Assembly (NCBI RefSeq): GCF_001887355.1
Contig: NZ_MPIN01000020.1
Span: 380-48,162, forward strand
Direction of reading: 5' to 3'
Length of the DNA stretch: 47,783 bases
DNA from: Cystobacter ferrugineus
Lineage (GTDB): Bacteria; Myxococcota; Myxococcia; Myxococcales; Myxococcaceae
Shown piece after piece: positions 17,919 to 28,137 of this stretch. Position 1 is the stretch's first letter. Each line of letters starts with the position of its first letter. A program made the translations under genes and the position numbers. The notes beneath the pieces are model-generated. The model was not told the DNA's origin, made no database searches, and saw only the letters and a list, made by a program, of their open reading frames with translations.

Positions 17919-18401
17919 TCAGGGTGCGAGCAGTGCTTCCACGAGCGCCGTGGCCTGGGGGTGGAGGGGGTGGTCCGGAGGCAGGTCCCGCAGGACCTGC
18001 TGGGCCAGCTCGACGCTCTCGGCGTCCCGGCCTGTCCTCGCGTACGCGAGCACGAGGTTGAGCGAGGGCTCGGGCCGGGTGGGCGCTCGGCGCCGTGCCT
18101 CTTCCAGGAGCTCCACGGCGCGCTGCAGGTAGCGCTTGCCCTCGGTCATCAGGAACAGGCCCATGTCGTTGTAGGCCCGCCAGTTGTCCGGTTCCAGCGC
18201 GATGGCTTCCTCGTAGGCGCGCAGGGCGCCCGTCGTATCCGGGGGCAGCAGGGCCTTGCAGGCCTCCGCCTCCAGGAGCTTGAGGTGCACCGAGCGCGTT
18301 CCCTGGGCCCAGGCCTCGCGGACCAGTTTCAAGGCATCCCGGTTGCGCTTCCTCTCCAGGAGCTCGGAGACCTGTTGGACCAACTTGTCGTGTGGAGTCA
18401 T
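17919..18401 (-). CDS. TPR protein
   Basis: 160 residues, MTPHDKLVQQVSELLERKRNRDAL onward, with several helix-turn-helix TPR units (GALRAYEEAIALEPDNWRAYNDMGLFLM, EPSLNLVLAYARTGRDAESVELAQQVL). Cytoplasmic; no signal peptide. It is convergent with the M91 gene, 28 bp away. Probably a scaffold protein; no partner can be named from the sequence. Confidence 0.82.
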   Translation of the reverse strand: MTPHDKLVQQVSELLERKRNRDALKLVREAWAQGTRSVHLKLLEAEACKALLPPDTTGALRAYEEAIALEPDNWRAYNDMGLFLMTEGKRYLQRAVELLEEARRRAPTRPEPSLNLVLAYARTGRDAESVELAQQVLRDLPPDHPLHPQATALVEALLAP

Positions 18402-18550
18402 GTCGTTCCTCAGGTGACGCGTCCGGTTCGGGGAGGAGAGCGGGGCACCGAGAAGGTGTCAAACTCGACTTTCGCCATTTTTGGACAGCCGAAAGCCATG
18501 GTTCTTCATATGGTGCGTCTTCAGGTGGTCAACTCATCTGACTACCGCTC

Positions 18551-19336
18551 ATGCTCCTGAAACGACGACTCCGGCCGCACCGGGCTCTCCTGCTGGCGCT
18601 CCCCTTCGCCATCCTGTTCGTCGCCGCGTTCGTGCCCCTGAGATGGGAGGGGGAGAGGACGGCGCACGATGCCTACAATCCCCTCCGGGCTCCGACCGCA
18701 TCGGAGGCCGCCGCGCTTCTGTCCTCCTGGCTGGGGGATGGGCGCCCGGGTGCGGCGCTCGTGTGGATGGATGCGGAGACCGTCATCCTCCGCACGGGCT
18801 ACTACCTGCTGCCTGGAGCCGAGGGCCCTGAAAGCGCGGGGACGGTGACCTGGGCGGGAAGGACGTATCGCCTGATCTCCGCCAACTGGAGCTCCGCCTG
18901 TTCCGAGCACCGCCTCGACAGGGTGCCCCTGGAGAAGGAGCTCGGGCGTCCCTTGACGGACGCGGATGTCCACCCGTCCTTCCTCGCGGACCGGCCGGTC
19001 TCCTTCGCGAGCGAGCACGTCCCGCTGTATTTCCTCACCGAGGTGGGCTTCCTCACGCTGCTCCTGGCGTCCCTGCTCTTCTTCCTGAGCCGGAGTGGGC
19101 GCGGGTGGTGGGTGGTTCCCCTCGTGACGGTCCATGCCGTGCTCGTTCTTCTCCTGGTGCCCAGCTACTCCTCCGCCTTCTTCGACGTCGACACGTTCCA
19201 CCAACGTGTCGCGGTGGAGGCCCTCTGGGACGGGTGCCTCATGGCGCTCCTGCCCCTGCTGCTGGGATGCGTCGTGTGCTTCGCGGGCCTTGGATATGGC
19301 CTGCGCGCTTCGGTTCAACACCCGCTCAAGTCGTGA
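18551..19336 (+). CDS. Membrane protein of unknown function
   Basis: 261 residues. Hydrophobic segments at about 13-29 (ALLLALPFAILFVAAFVPL), 160-178 (VGFLTLLLASLLFFL), 185-203 and 230-250 suggest an N-terminal anchor, a ~125-residue domain outside the membrane and three C-terminal membrane helices. The external part contains a single Cys and no recognised motif. Its 3' end overlaps the convergent histidine kinase gene by 11 nt. I do not recognise the family. Confidence 0.75.
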   Translation: MLLKRRLRPHRALLLALPFAILFVAAFVPLRWEGERTAHDAYNPLRAPTASEAAALLSSWLGDGRPGAALVWMDAETVILRTGYYLLPGAEGPESAGTVTWAGRTYRLISANWSSACSEHRLDRVPLEKELGRPLTDADVHPSFLADRPVSFASEHVPLYFLTEVGFLTLLLASLLFFLSRSGRGWWVVPLVTVHAVLVLLLVPSYSSAFFDVDTFHQRVAVEALWDGCLMALLPLLLGCVVCFAGLGYGLRASVQHPLKS

Positions 19337-20372
19337 GCCCCGTGGGGGGACCCGTGCGGGGCAGGGTGACGGTGACGCGGGTGCGCGCGTTCTCGCTGCT
19401 CAGGGTGAGGCGGGCGCCGCCCGCGTAGGCCAGGGCGAGCCGGCGCTCCACCGTGGGCAGGCCGCTGCTGCCCTCGCGGGGGCCGCGCGAGGCGCCGGGG
19501 TTCTCCAGGGTGAAGACGAGCGTGTCCCCGTGCGCGCGCACGGTGAGGTGGATGGGGCCGCGGTGTCCGGCGGCGGGCCCGTGCTTCACCGCGTTCTCCG
19601 CGAGCGGCAGCAGGACGAGTGGCGGCACGGGAAAGGACTCCAGGCCGGGTTCCACCTCCTGGGTGAACTGGAAGAGGTCCGGGTCGCGCAGCAGGTGCAG
19701 CTCGAAGAGCGTGCGCACCAGCTCCAGCTCCTGCGCCAGGGGCCAGGTGGCGGCGCGCACTCCGGCGAGCACGCTGCGCAGCATGGCCGACAGCCGCAGC
19801 ACGGCGGCCTCGGCCACGGCGCCGTCCGTCTGGCACCACTCGGCGATGGCGTTGAGGGTGTTGAAGAGGAAGTGCGGATCCAGGTGGCTGCGCAGGGCGA
19901 GCAGCTGCGCCTGCTCGGCCTCCAGGGCGAGCCGTTCAGCGCGGGCGCGCTCGTGGGCGAGCGTCTCCTCGAAGCCGATGTCGCGCCCCAGTCCCCATCC
20001 ACCCACGAGGAACAGGCCCATGCTGACGGCGAGGCTGTAGCGGTCGGTGAGGAAGGTGGGCCCGAGCAGCAGCAGCTTGGGCAGCACGACGCCCGCGGAC
20101 AGCACGACGCCCAGGCCCACGGTGGCGTAGAGCAGCAGGCGGATGCCGCCGTGGCTCAGGTCGAGTCCCTCGGGGAAGAGGACGCGGTAGGACACCGGGG
20201 CCACGCTCACGCAGATGACGCACAGGAGCAGCCCGAGGGGCCCGGCCATGGGCTCCTCGGGGCTGAAGCGCACCTGGGCGGCCACCAGCGGCACGCTCAC
20301 GAGGAGGATGGGCAACAGCCGCCGGGGCACGAGCAGCGCCCGGAGCGTGGCGCGGACGATGGAGTCTTGCAT
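19326..20372 (-). CDS. LytS/YehU-type sensor histidine kinase
   Basis: 348 residues. N-terminal half carries four or more hydrophobic helices (about 20-130), then a short coiled linker (ETLAHERARAERLALEAEQAQLLALR), then the His_kinase domain with phospho-acceptor His167 in SHLDPHFLFNTLNAIAEW and the ATPase N box in LLPLAENAVKHGP. The partner regulator of LytTR type is not adjacent. The gene lies 16 bp downstream of hemG on the same strand and may be co-transcribed. The ligand is unknown. Confidence 0.88.
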   Translation of the reverse strand: MQDSIVRATLRALLVPRRLLPILLVSVPLVAAQVRFSPEEPMAGPLGLLLCVICVSVAPVSYRVLFPEGLDLSHGGIRLLLYATVGLGVVLSAGVVLPKLLLLGPTFLTDRYSLAVSMGLFLVGGWGLGRDIGFEETLAHERARAERLALEAEQAQLLALRSHLDPHFLFNTLNAIAEWCQTDGAVAEAAVLRLSAMLRSVLAGVRAATWPLAQELELVRTLFELHLLRDPDLFQFTQEVEPGLESFPVPPLVLLPLAENAVKHGPAAGHRGPIHLTVRAHGDTLVFTLENPGASRGPREGSSGLPTVERRLALAYAGGARLTLSSENARTRVTVTLPRTGPPTGLTT

Positions 20373-20388
20373 GCGCGGATGCCGCGGC

Positions 20389-21756
<1,368 letters not shown>

Positions 21757-21791
21757 TCACACTCTCCGTGATTCCGCCACTCACTCCCCGC

Positions 21792-22388
21792 TCAGGGGTA
21801 GAGGAGCTCCGTCCTCCAGCCCTCGCCCTCGCGCAGGTAGACGCACCGGTCATGCAGCCGGCTCGGGCGGGCGTGCCAGAACTCGATGCGGTCCGGCACC
21901 ACCCTCAGGCCCGACCAGTGGGGGGGCCGGGGCACGGGCTGTCCTTCGTACTGGCGCGTGACGTCCGCCACGCGCTGCTCCAACAGCTCGCGCGAGGGCA
22001 GGGGCTGGCTCTGCAGGCTCGCCCATGCGCCCAACTGGCTGCCGCGGGGCCGGCTCTGGAAGTACGCGTCCGCCTCCGCTTCGGACACGCGCTCCACGCG
22101 GCCCTCGATGCGGATCTGCTGCTCCAGCGACGGCCAGTGGAAGCAGAGCGCCGCCCACGGGTGCTGGAGCAGCTCGCGGCCCTTGCGGCTTTCCAGGTTG
22201 GTGAAGAAGGCGAAGCCGCGCTCGTCGAAGTCCTTCATCAGCACCACGCGCGAGGACGGCCGGCCATCGGGCCCCACCGACGATACGACCATGGCGTTGG
22301 GGTCCACGGGAATGACGCGCCGCGCCTCGGCGAAGATGGCGGCGAATCGCTCAAAGGGATTTTCGGGTGGTTCCACGCCGCCCACCAT
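21792..22388 (-). CDS. pdxH: Pyridoxamine 5'-phosphate oxidase
   Basis: About 198 residues from ATG 22386-22388 ([15 protein letters not shown]). The FMN-binding segments [20 protein letters not shown] (20 residues) and the C-terminal [14 protein letters not shown] plus SRLHDR are conserved PdxH signatures. It makes pyridoxal 5'-phosphate from the pyridoxamine or pyridoxine phosphate. A start at 22439 is possible but has a poorer ribosome site and an unconserved N terminus. Divergent from glgA, with 74 bp between the two starts. Confidence 0.92.
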   Translation of the reverse strand: MVGGVEPPENPFERFAAIFAEARRVIPVDPNAMVVSSVGPDGRPSSRVVLMKDFDERGFAFFTNLESRKGRELLQHPWAALCFHWPSLEQQIRIEGRVERVSEAEADAYFQSRPRGSQLGAWASLQSQPLPSRELLEQRVADVTRQYEGQPVPRPPHWSGLRVVPDRIEFWHARPSRLHDRCVYLREGEGWRTELLYP

Positions 22389-22462
22389 ACCAATCCACTC
22401 TCCGGGTGCGAGTGCTCTCGTGGGTGTTGACTCACCCATTTCTCACGTCATCGTCTCGTTCC

Positions 22463-23890
22463 ATGAAGATTCTCTACGTGGCGTCCGAGGTCACGCCCTT
22501 TTCCAAGACGGGCGGCCTCGGGGATGTGTCGGGTGCCCTGCCCGCCGCGCTCGCCGCACTCGGCCATGAAGTCAAGGTCGTCTCCCCGCGGTACGCCTCC
22601 GTCCAGGACGCCCGCCTCACGCCCACCGGGCACACGGTGGAGCTGCGCTTTCCCTTCGGCACCGAGCGCGGCCCGCTGCTCTCGCTGCAACTGGCGCCCC
22701 GCCTGGAGCTGCTCTTCCTGGAGCACGCGCACTACTATCAGCGCCCGGGCCTCTACGGTGACTCCGGGGGCGAGTACGGGGACAACCCCCGCCGCTTCGC
22801 CTATCTCTGCCTGGGCGCGCTCCAGGCCGCCCAGCGCCTGGGCTTCATCCCGGACATCATCCACGTCAATGACTGGCAGACGGGCCTGGTGCCGGTGGCG
22901 CTGCGGCGCGGCTTCCAGGACACGGAGCTCGGGCGGGCCAGGAGCGTGCTCACCATCCACAACCTCGCCTACCAGGGGCAGTTCGGCAAACACGTCATGG
23001 ACGAGCTGGGCCTGCCCTGGGAGCTCTTCACCGCCGAGCGGGGGCTGGAGTTCTACGACGGGGTGAACTTCCTCAAGGGCGGCCTGCAGTTCGCCGATGC
23101 GCTCACCACGGTGTCGCCCACGTACGCGCGGGAGATCCAGCAGCCGGAGGCGGGAGCCAACCTGGATGGGCTCCTGCGTCATCGCCAGGGGGTGCTCACC
23201 GGCATCCTCAACGGCGTGGACGTGGACGAGTGGAACCCGGAGGCGGATCCCCACCTGCCGGCGCGTTATGGCGTGGAGGACCTGTCGGGCAAGGCCGAGT
23301 GCCGGCGGGAGCTGCTGCGCCGCTTCGGCCTGGCGGATACGAGCGCGCCGGTGTTTGGCATCGTGTCGCGGCTGGCTTGGCAGAAGGGGGTGGATCTGCT
23401 GCTGGAGGTGCTGCCCACGGCGCTCCAGGAGGACATCCGCTTCGTCGCGGTGGGCAATGGGGAGTGGCACTACGAGGAAGGGCTGCGCGAGCTGCAGCGG
23501 CGCTTCCCCGACAAGGTGGGGGCGTTCATCGGCTTCGACCCGGCCCTGTCGCACCTGCTGGAGGCGGGCGCGGACTTCTTCATCATGCCCAGCCGCTACG
23601 AGCCGTGCGGGCTCAACCAGATGTACTCGCTGCGCTATGGCACCGTGCCCATCGTCCGGGCCACGGGCGGGCTGGCGGACACGGTGGATGGGAGCGATGA
23701 CGGCACCGGCATCGTCTTCAATGACTTCGTGCCGGAGGCGCTGCTCTGGGCCCTGGGGCGGGCGCGCGCCCTGTACGCCGACCCCGAGCGCCTGCGCGCC
23801 TTCCAACGCCGGGGCATGGTGCGGGACTTCTCCTGGGGTGCCTCGGCCCGGATGTACGAGCGCCTCTTCGCTTCCCTGCTGGCGGAATAG
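22463..23890 (+). CDS. glgA: Glycogen synthase (ADP-glucose type)
   Basis: 475 residues starting MKILYVASEVTPFSKTGGLGDV; the KTGGLGDV motif (Lys15) binds ADP-glucose. The GT5/GT-B C-terminal half has VSRLAWQKGVDLLLE and PSRYEPCGLNQMYSLRYG with the conserved catalytic Glu and Cys region. It elongates alpha-1,4-glucan for glycogen storage. The frame is open 32 codons further upstream, but that extension overlaps the divergent pdxH gene and is not conserved. It is followed after 27 bp by a Ser/Thr kinase gene. Confidence 0.95.
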   Translation: MKILYVASEVTPFSKTGGLGDVSGALPAALAALGHEVKVVSPRYASVQDARLTPTGHTVELRFPFGTERGPLLSLQLAPRLELLFLEHAHYYQRPGLYGDSGGEYGDNPRRFAYLCLGALQAAQRLGFIPDIIHVNDWQTGLVPVALRRGFQDTELGRARSVLTIHNLAYQGQFGKHVMDELGLPWELFTAERGLEFYDGVNFLKGGLQFADALTTVSPTYAREIQQPEAGANLDGLLRHRQGVLTGILNGVDVDEWNPEADPHLPARYGVEDLSGKAECRRELLRRFGLADTSAPVFGIVSRLAWQKGVDLLLEVLPTALQEDIRFVAVGNGEWHYEEGLRELQRRFPDKVGAFIGFDPALSHLLEAGADFFIMPSRYEPCGLNQMYSLRYGTVPIVRATGGLADTVDGSDDGTGIVFNDFVPEALLWALGRARALYADPERLRAFQRRGMVRDFSWGASARMYERLFASLLAE

Positions 23891-23917
23891 TGGGGGTTTC
23901 AAGCGAAGCGCGATAGG

Positions 23918-24844
23918 GTGACCCTCGTGGCGTCACAACTGGACCTGGGTGGTTACGAGGTCATCGGCCGGCTCGCGGTAGGCGGTATGGCGGAAGTGTA
24001 TCAAGCACGGGCCAAGCCCACGACGCAGCGCTCGCCGGGCGAGCCGGACGAAGTGGTGCTCAAGCGGCTGTTGCCCGCGTACCGCAACGATGGCGCCTTC
24101 GTGAAGTCCTTCGTCGACGAGGCGAAGCTCACCGTCCGCCTGCGCCATCCCAACATCGTGCGCACCTTCCGGCTCTTCAAGGCGGGGCCGGACTACCTGA
24201 TGGTGCAGGAGCTGGTGGCGGGGCGCACGCTGGGCTTCATGCAGGAGCTGCTGATGAAGGCGGGCGCCGCGATGCCGCCGGAAGCCGCCTGCTACATCGC
24301 CTGGTGCGTGCTCAAGGCGCTGGACTACATCCACCGCGCCAAGGCGGGCGAGGGCGGAGCCACCATCGTCCACCGCGACGTCAACCCGGCCAACATCCTC
24401 TTGAGCGTGACGGGCGACGTGAAGCTCACCGACTTCGGGGTGGCGGACGTGGAGGGCGGCATGCGGGGGGACGCGGGCGCGCTGCGCGGCACGCTGCCCT
24501 ACATGAGCCCGGAGCAGGTGCTGGGCCAGTCGGTGGACACGCGCAGCGACTTGTTCTCGGTGGGCATCATCCTCTGGGAAATGCTCACGTGCCGGCGCCT
24601 GTACACCGGGGACGGAGAGGCGGAGCTGATGCACCGGGTGCGCGATGCGCGCGTGCCGTTGCTGTCCACGCTCGTGCCAGGGCTGCCGGACTACGCGGAG
24701 CAGGTGGTGCGCAAGGCGCTCTTCGCGGACAAGGCCCGTCGCTTCCAATCCGCCGCGGAGTTCATCCGGGCGCTGGAGACGCTGTCGCGCCGCACCGGGT
24801 GGCCGCTCACGGTGGAGGCCCTCAAGCCATTGCTGGGGGGTTGA
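23918..24844 (+). CDS. Eukaryotic-like Ser/Thr protein kinase
   Basis: About 308 residues, a single kinase domain without a membrane anchor. Gly loop GRLAVGGMAEVYQA (17-30), ATP-binding Lys49 in VVLKRLL, catalytic Asp154 in HRDVNPANILL, DFG in LTDFGVAD, and SPE of the activation segment in LPYMSPEQVLG. The catalytic loop lacks the lysine of HRDxK (Val here), common in myxobacterial kinases. Start is GTG 23918 or GTG 23927. Stop and next start overlap (TGATG), so the kinase and lipoprotein are co-translated. Soluble kinases of this type are abundant in myxobacteria and control development or metabolism; target unknown. Confidence 0.9.
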   Translation: MTLVASQLDLGGYEVIGRLAVGGMAEVYQARAKPTTQRSPGEPDEVVLKRLLPAYRNDGAFVKSFVDEAKLTVRLRHPNIVRTFRLFKAGPDYLMVQELVAGRTLGFMQELLMKAGAAMPPEAACYIAWCVLKALDYIHRAKAGEGGATIVHRDVNPANILLSVTGDVKLTDFGVADVEGGMRGDAGALRGTLPYMSPEQVLGQSVDTRSDLFSVGIILWEMLTCRRLYTGDGEAELMHRVRDARVPLLSTLVPGLPDYAEQVVRKALFADKARRFQSAAEFIRALETLSRRTGWPLTVEALKPLLGG

Positions 24845-25314
24845 TGCACCGGCGCGCCTTCCTGCTGCTCTTGCCGGGTGTGGCCGGGTGCGCCGGGATG
24901 ACGCTGCGCCCGGACGCCCTGGACGAGGCGGTGCGGGTGGAGGACCTGGGCCTGTCCTTCACTCCCTCGGGCGCGGGGGTGCTCTCGGTGACCCTGGACG
25001 TGGGCAACCCCACCTTCTGGGACGCGGAAATCACCGGGGTGGACTTCGAGCTGAAGCTGGACGGTCAGCGCTACGCGGTGGGCACGCGCGGTGTCCAGGA
25101 GCCCCTGGCCTCGGACGCGCGGCGGACGCTCGCGGTGTCCTTCCCGCTGCGGTGCGAGCCCACCGCCGCCGAGGGGCGCACGCGCGCGTGGCGGGTGGAA
25201 CTGGGCGGCACGGTGGCCCTGGCCTTCGGCGAGCGCATCCGCCTGCTGCCCTTCCGCGCCGAGCGCTACCTGCGGCTCGCGCACTTCCGGCCCCTGCACC
25301 TCGAGCCGGACTGA
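24844..25314 (+). CDS. LEA14-like lipoprotein
   Basis: 156 residues. Signal MHRRAFLLLLPGVAGCAG ends in a lipobox (VAGC, Cys16). The rest resembles a water-stress/LEA14-type beta-sandwich (LSVTLDVGNPTFWDAEITGVDFELKLDGQ is the typical core, given in part: VGNPTFWDAEITGVDFELKL). Such domains stabilise or bind in the cell envelope; function unassigned. Start ATG overlaps the kinase stop by one base. Confidence 0.75.
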   Translation: MHRRAFLLLLPGVAGCAGMTLRPDALDEAVRVEDLGLSFTPSGAGVLSVTLDVGNPTFWDAEITGVDFELKLDGQRYAVGTRGVQEPLASDARRTLAVSFPLRCEPTAAEGRTRAWRVELGGTVALAFGERIRLLPFRAERYLRLAHFRPLHLEPD

Positions 25315-25327
25315 GGCGCGCTTCTGC

Positions 25328-26701
25328 TCAGCTCTTGGGCTCGGCGGACGCGGACTCCCTCGGACCCGGCGGCTCGCCCGCGGGCGGCTCTCCCGGCGTT
25401 TCCCGGGGCGTGGCCTCCTTGACGGGATGCTTGAGCTTCACCATCCGCACCCGGTCGATGCGCGCCCCCTCCTTCGCCTGCACCGTGAAGGCCCAGCCGT
25501 CGTAGGTGAAGCGCTCGCCCACGTCCGGCAGGTGCCCGGCCAGCGAGGACAGGAAGCCGCCCAGGGTGTCGAAGTCACCCTCGGGCAGGGGGAAGCCGAA
25601 GGCCTGGGTGAAGCCGTCCACCTCCATCGCGGCATCCACCAGGAAGGCACCGTCGGCCAGCTTCTCCACCTGCTTCTCCTCCACCTCGAACTCGTCGCCG
25701 ATGTCGCCGACGATCTCCCGGAGGATGTCCTCCAGCGTGACAATGCCCATGAAGCCGCCGTACTCGTCCACGACGATGGCCATGTGGATCTTCTGCCGCT
25801 GCATCTCGCGCAGCAGGTCGCCAATGGGCTTGAGCCAGGGCACGAAGTGGGCGGGACGGATGACGTCCTGCAGCACGATGAGCTCGGGGTGCTGCAACAG
25901 CGGAATCAGGTCGCGCGCGTGCAGCACGCCCTTGATGTGGTCCACGTCGTCCCGGTAGACGGGAATGCGCGAGTGGTTCTCCTCGGCCAGCAGCCGCAGC
26001 ACCTCGAGCGACGGGGTGGACAGGTCCACGCACACCACCTCGGTGCGCGGCACCATGACGTCCCGGCAGCGCTTGTCGGACAGCTCGAAGATGGAGCGGA
26101 TGAGCTGGGGCGCGCTCTGGTCCACCTCCTCCTTGGCTGCCTGGGCGGCGAGCAGCTTCTCCAGCTCCTCGAGCGGCGGGGGAGGGGGCTCGAAGCGCAG
26201 GGTGCGGCCGAAGCCTCGGGCCACCAGGTTGATGGGCCCCATGAGCAGGCGCATGGGGGGATAGAAAAGCACCACGAGCAGCGATACGAGCCCCGACAGG
26301 CGCAGCGCCCAGCGCTCGGGACCGGCGTTGGCCAGGCCGCGCATCGTCACCTCGATGAGCGTGGCCAGCAGGCCCACGAGCAGGGCCCCGGCGAGCACCG
26401 TGGCCACGTTCAGCCAGGGCGCTTCCCCCAGCCGGGTGAAGTTGAGTAGCTGCGGTGGCACGAAGGCGCCGATGGCCGCGGCCAGGAAGCCGCTGAGCAC
26501 CATTCCCACGCGCAGCGCCGTGGCGGTGGGCTCGCGCTCCGTTTTATGGCGCAGGATCCGTCCGCCGGCGCCCCGGTGGGAGGCCGCCAGCTCCTGCGCC
26601 TTGAGATCGGACGTCCCATAGAGGGCGGACTCGGCGGCGGCGATGAAGCCCCGGAGGAAGACGAGGGCCAGGCAGGCGGTCCAGAGGACCCAGGTAGGCA
26701 T
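25328..26701 (-). CDS. CBS-domain CNNM/CorC-type membrane protein
   Basis: 457 residues. An N-terminal DUF21/CNNM membrane domain with four hydrophobic segments (to about 160), a pair of CBS domains (MVPRTEVVCVDLSTPSLEVL; IHMAIVVDEYGGFMGIVTLED) and a C-terminal CorC_HlyC domain (LVDAAMEVDGFTQAFGFPL). Family members are linked to magnesium or cobalt export and are often misnamed haemolysins. ATG 26699-26701 gives the normal MPTWVLWTACLALVFL start; the longer open frame to 26899 is not conserved. It diverges from the secretin-N-like gene, 33 bp apart. Confidence 0.88.
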   Translation of the reverse strand: MPTWVLWTACLALVFLRGFIAAAESALYGTSDLKAQELAASHRGAGGRILRHKTEREPTATALRVGMVLSGFLAAAIGAFVPPQLLNFTRLGEAPWLNVATVLAGALLVGLLATLIEVTMRGLANAGPERWALRLSGLVSLLVVLFYPPMRLLMGPINLVARGFGRTLRFEPPPPPLEELEKLLAAQAAKEEVDQSAPQLIRSIFELSDKRCRDVMVPRTEVVCVDLSTPSLEVLRLLAEENHSRIPVYRDDVDHIKGVLHARDLIPLLQHPELIVLQDVIRPAHFVPWLKPIGDLLREMQRQKIHMAIVVDEYGGFMGIVTLEDILREIVGDIGDEFEVEEKQVEKLADGAFLVDAAMEVDGFTQAFGFPLPEGDFDTLGGFLSSLAGHLPDVGERFTYDGWAFTVQAKEGARIDRVRMVKLKHPVKEATPRETPGEPPAGEPPGPRESASAEPKS

Positions 26702-26734
26702 AGGTGGCCCCTTATTAGCCCGTGGTAAGAGACC

Positions 26735-27502
26735 ATGCACCCTTTCCGCCGAGGCGCCTCGTCCATGCGTCCACCAGTGAGCCGCTCCGCCTTCTTCATG
26801 CCCCTGGCCTCCCTGCTCGGGCTGCTGGCCGCTCCCCCGGTCCAGGCCTGGCCGGTGGACCTGGCGGTGAACCTGGAGGCGGGCAAGGAGCGCTTCCACA
26901 AGTTGACGGTGGTGGACTGGGTGGAGGTGGAGGACCCGTCCATCGCCACGGCGGAGATCTTCCAGGAGAGCAAGGAGCTGATGCTCACCGGGGTGAAGCC
27001 CGGGCGCACGCTGCTGCTGTTGTACGCGGAGGGGAAGTTCGCCGTGTGGCGGCTGGCGGTGGGGGCGCCGGGCCAGCCGGTGGAGATCGAGCCCGTCGCG
27101 GGGCCCCTGGCCGCGGCGCGCAAGGCGTGCCCTGGCCTGAAGGCGACCGAGGGCGCCGAGCGCTCACTGACGGCGGAGGTGAAGGACGCGCGCTGCCGCG
27201 AGGCGCTGCGCGCGGTGTTGAAGACGGACGCGTACCTGGCGCGCGAACTGGACCTGACCTTCGAGCTGGCGCTCCTGCAGGAGCAGCTCACGACCCTGAC
27301 GCCCGCGCTCAAGGCCCTGGGTCTCAAGGCGAGCTACCGCGGTGCGGGACTGTTGCTGGAGGGGACCACCACGCCCGAGGGCCACCGCCAGGCGCTCTGG
27401 GAGTTGTTCCGCCAGTCCGTGGGCCGCGTGCCCCTGGAGGACCGGGTCGAGGTGAAGCGGCCGGCTCCCCCCGACGCGGGCACGCCGCCGCCCACCCCCT
27501 GA
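26735..27502 (+). CDS. Exported protein with pilus/secretin N-terminal-type domain
   Basis: 255 residues with a signal peptide (second ATG at 26765 gives MRPPVSRSAFFMPLASLLGLLAAPPVQA, cleavage after VQA, quoted in part). The mature N terminus FHKLTVVDWVEVEDPSIA then SKELMLTGVKPGRTLLLLYA matches the short domain found at the front of CpaC/type II-III secretins. No secretin barrel follows, so it is a free periplasmic version. Ends in a proline-rich tail. No pilus or secretion gene is adjacent. Confidence 0.75.
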   Translation: MHPFRRGASSMRPPVSRSAFFMPLASLLGLLAAPPVQAWPVDLAVNLEAGKERFHKLTVVDWVEVEDPSIATAEIFQESKELMLTGVKPGRTLLLLYAEGKFAVWRLAVGAPGQPVEIEPVAGPLAAARKACPGLKATEGAERSLTAEVKDARCREALRAVLKTDAYLARELDLTFELALLQEQLTTLTPALKALGLKASYRGAGLLLEGTTTPEGHRQALWELFRQSVGRVPLEDRVEVKRPAPPDAGTPPPTP

Positions 27503-27556
27503 CTCACGGACATCGCCGAGCAGCAACCCCCTCCCCGACCGGGACGGGACAAGACG

Positions 27557-27600
27557 AGGGTGCCGCGCCTCCGGGTCGCGAGCACCCTTCTGCTTTTGTG
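27557..27600 (+). terminator. Intrinsic-terminator-like hairpin
   Basis: AGGGTGC (27557-27563) pairs with GCACCCT (27582-27588), and the inner CGCG/CGCG continues the stem with one bulged base, giving an 11-bp stem. It is followed by the T-rich TCTGCTTTTG. It lies 55 bp after the stop of the secretin-N-like gene, a plausible end for that transcript. Confidence 0.5.
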
Positions 27601-27769
27601 GCGCTCCTTCCTCATACCCGCGCGCAGCGCTGAGGACTGCTGCGCACGGAGCGCTGCCGGCGCCAACGGGAGGCGAACTCCTTCCATTCGCCTTGGCCGG
27701 CTGGCTGCACGCTCTCTTCGGCGGCACGGGAGGACTTGTCGAGTGCAAGGGATTCCGTGACCTTTTACG

Positions 27770-27829
27770 TCTGTTTGAGGACCGAGCTGGTACTGATTGC
27801 CTCTGTTTGAGGACTGATTTGGTACTGAT
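27770..27829. repeat. Tandem 28-bp direct repeat
   Basis: Two 28-bp units at 27770-27797 and 27802-27829, 32-bp pitch, identical at 25 of 28 positions. The conserved parts are TCTGTTTGAGGAC and TGGTACTGAT. It lies in non-coding DNA about 300 bp upstream of the first cluster gene. Could be a regulator-binding site spaced three helical turns apart, or the multiple-repeat end of a decayed transposable element. Confidence 0.6.
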
Positions 27830-28070
27830 AACGCTTTGCATCACAGCCCGTACCCGATTGTCCTGGACTGGTTCCGCTCGAGACTCTCTGGCGTGAGTTG
27901 GCGCACCGCGCCAGTCGAGTCCGTGGCTCGGCGCGAGTTTCTCCAGCAAGTGAAACGCTTCACCTGTTTGAATTGAGAGCGCTCACGTGCCAGACAGCGA
28001 AGAAGTTGGACGTTTCCACGTCACGGCGTCTCTCGGGCGAGGTGATTTTCTGTGTTCAGAAAAGGTGGCG

Positions 28071-28100
28071 TAGACAACGCTCTGTGTGTTGGGCAATAAT
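28071..28100 (+). promoter_or_regulatory. Promoter-like -35/-10 pair for the cluster
   Basis: TAGACA (28071-28076) and AATAAT (28095-28100), each five of six matches to the housekeeping consensus, separated by 18 bp. Transcription would start near 28107, about 30 bp before the ATG at 28138. No other good pair was seen in this interval. Confidence 0.4.
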
Positions 28101-28137
28101 CGCGACCATCCAGGAATCGAAGGAGTTCGGTCACAAC

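Larger units (their letters stand above)
27503..28137. other. 635-bp gene-poor boundary upstream of the biosynthetic cluster
   Basis: No convincing gene. It holds the terminator-like hairpin (27557-27600), a tandem repeat (27770-27829) and a promoter-like pair (28071-28100). A 54-codon open stretch without a start codon ends at TGA 27974-27976 and reads plausibly as protein (LDWFRSRLSG, RREFLQQVKRF), which may be a decayed gene end. The palindromes GTGAA-N4-TTCAC (27950-27963) and GAGCGCTC (27977-27984) also occur. Base composition drops here relative to the flanking genes on the left. Confidence 0.55.

Noticed and set aside
27974..27987. LacI-type operator (TGAGAGCGCTCACG)
   Set aside because: Only partly symmetric and no LacI-family regulator gene or sugar gene is adjacent.
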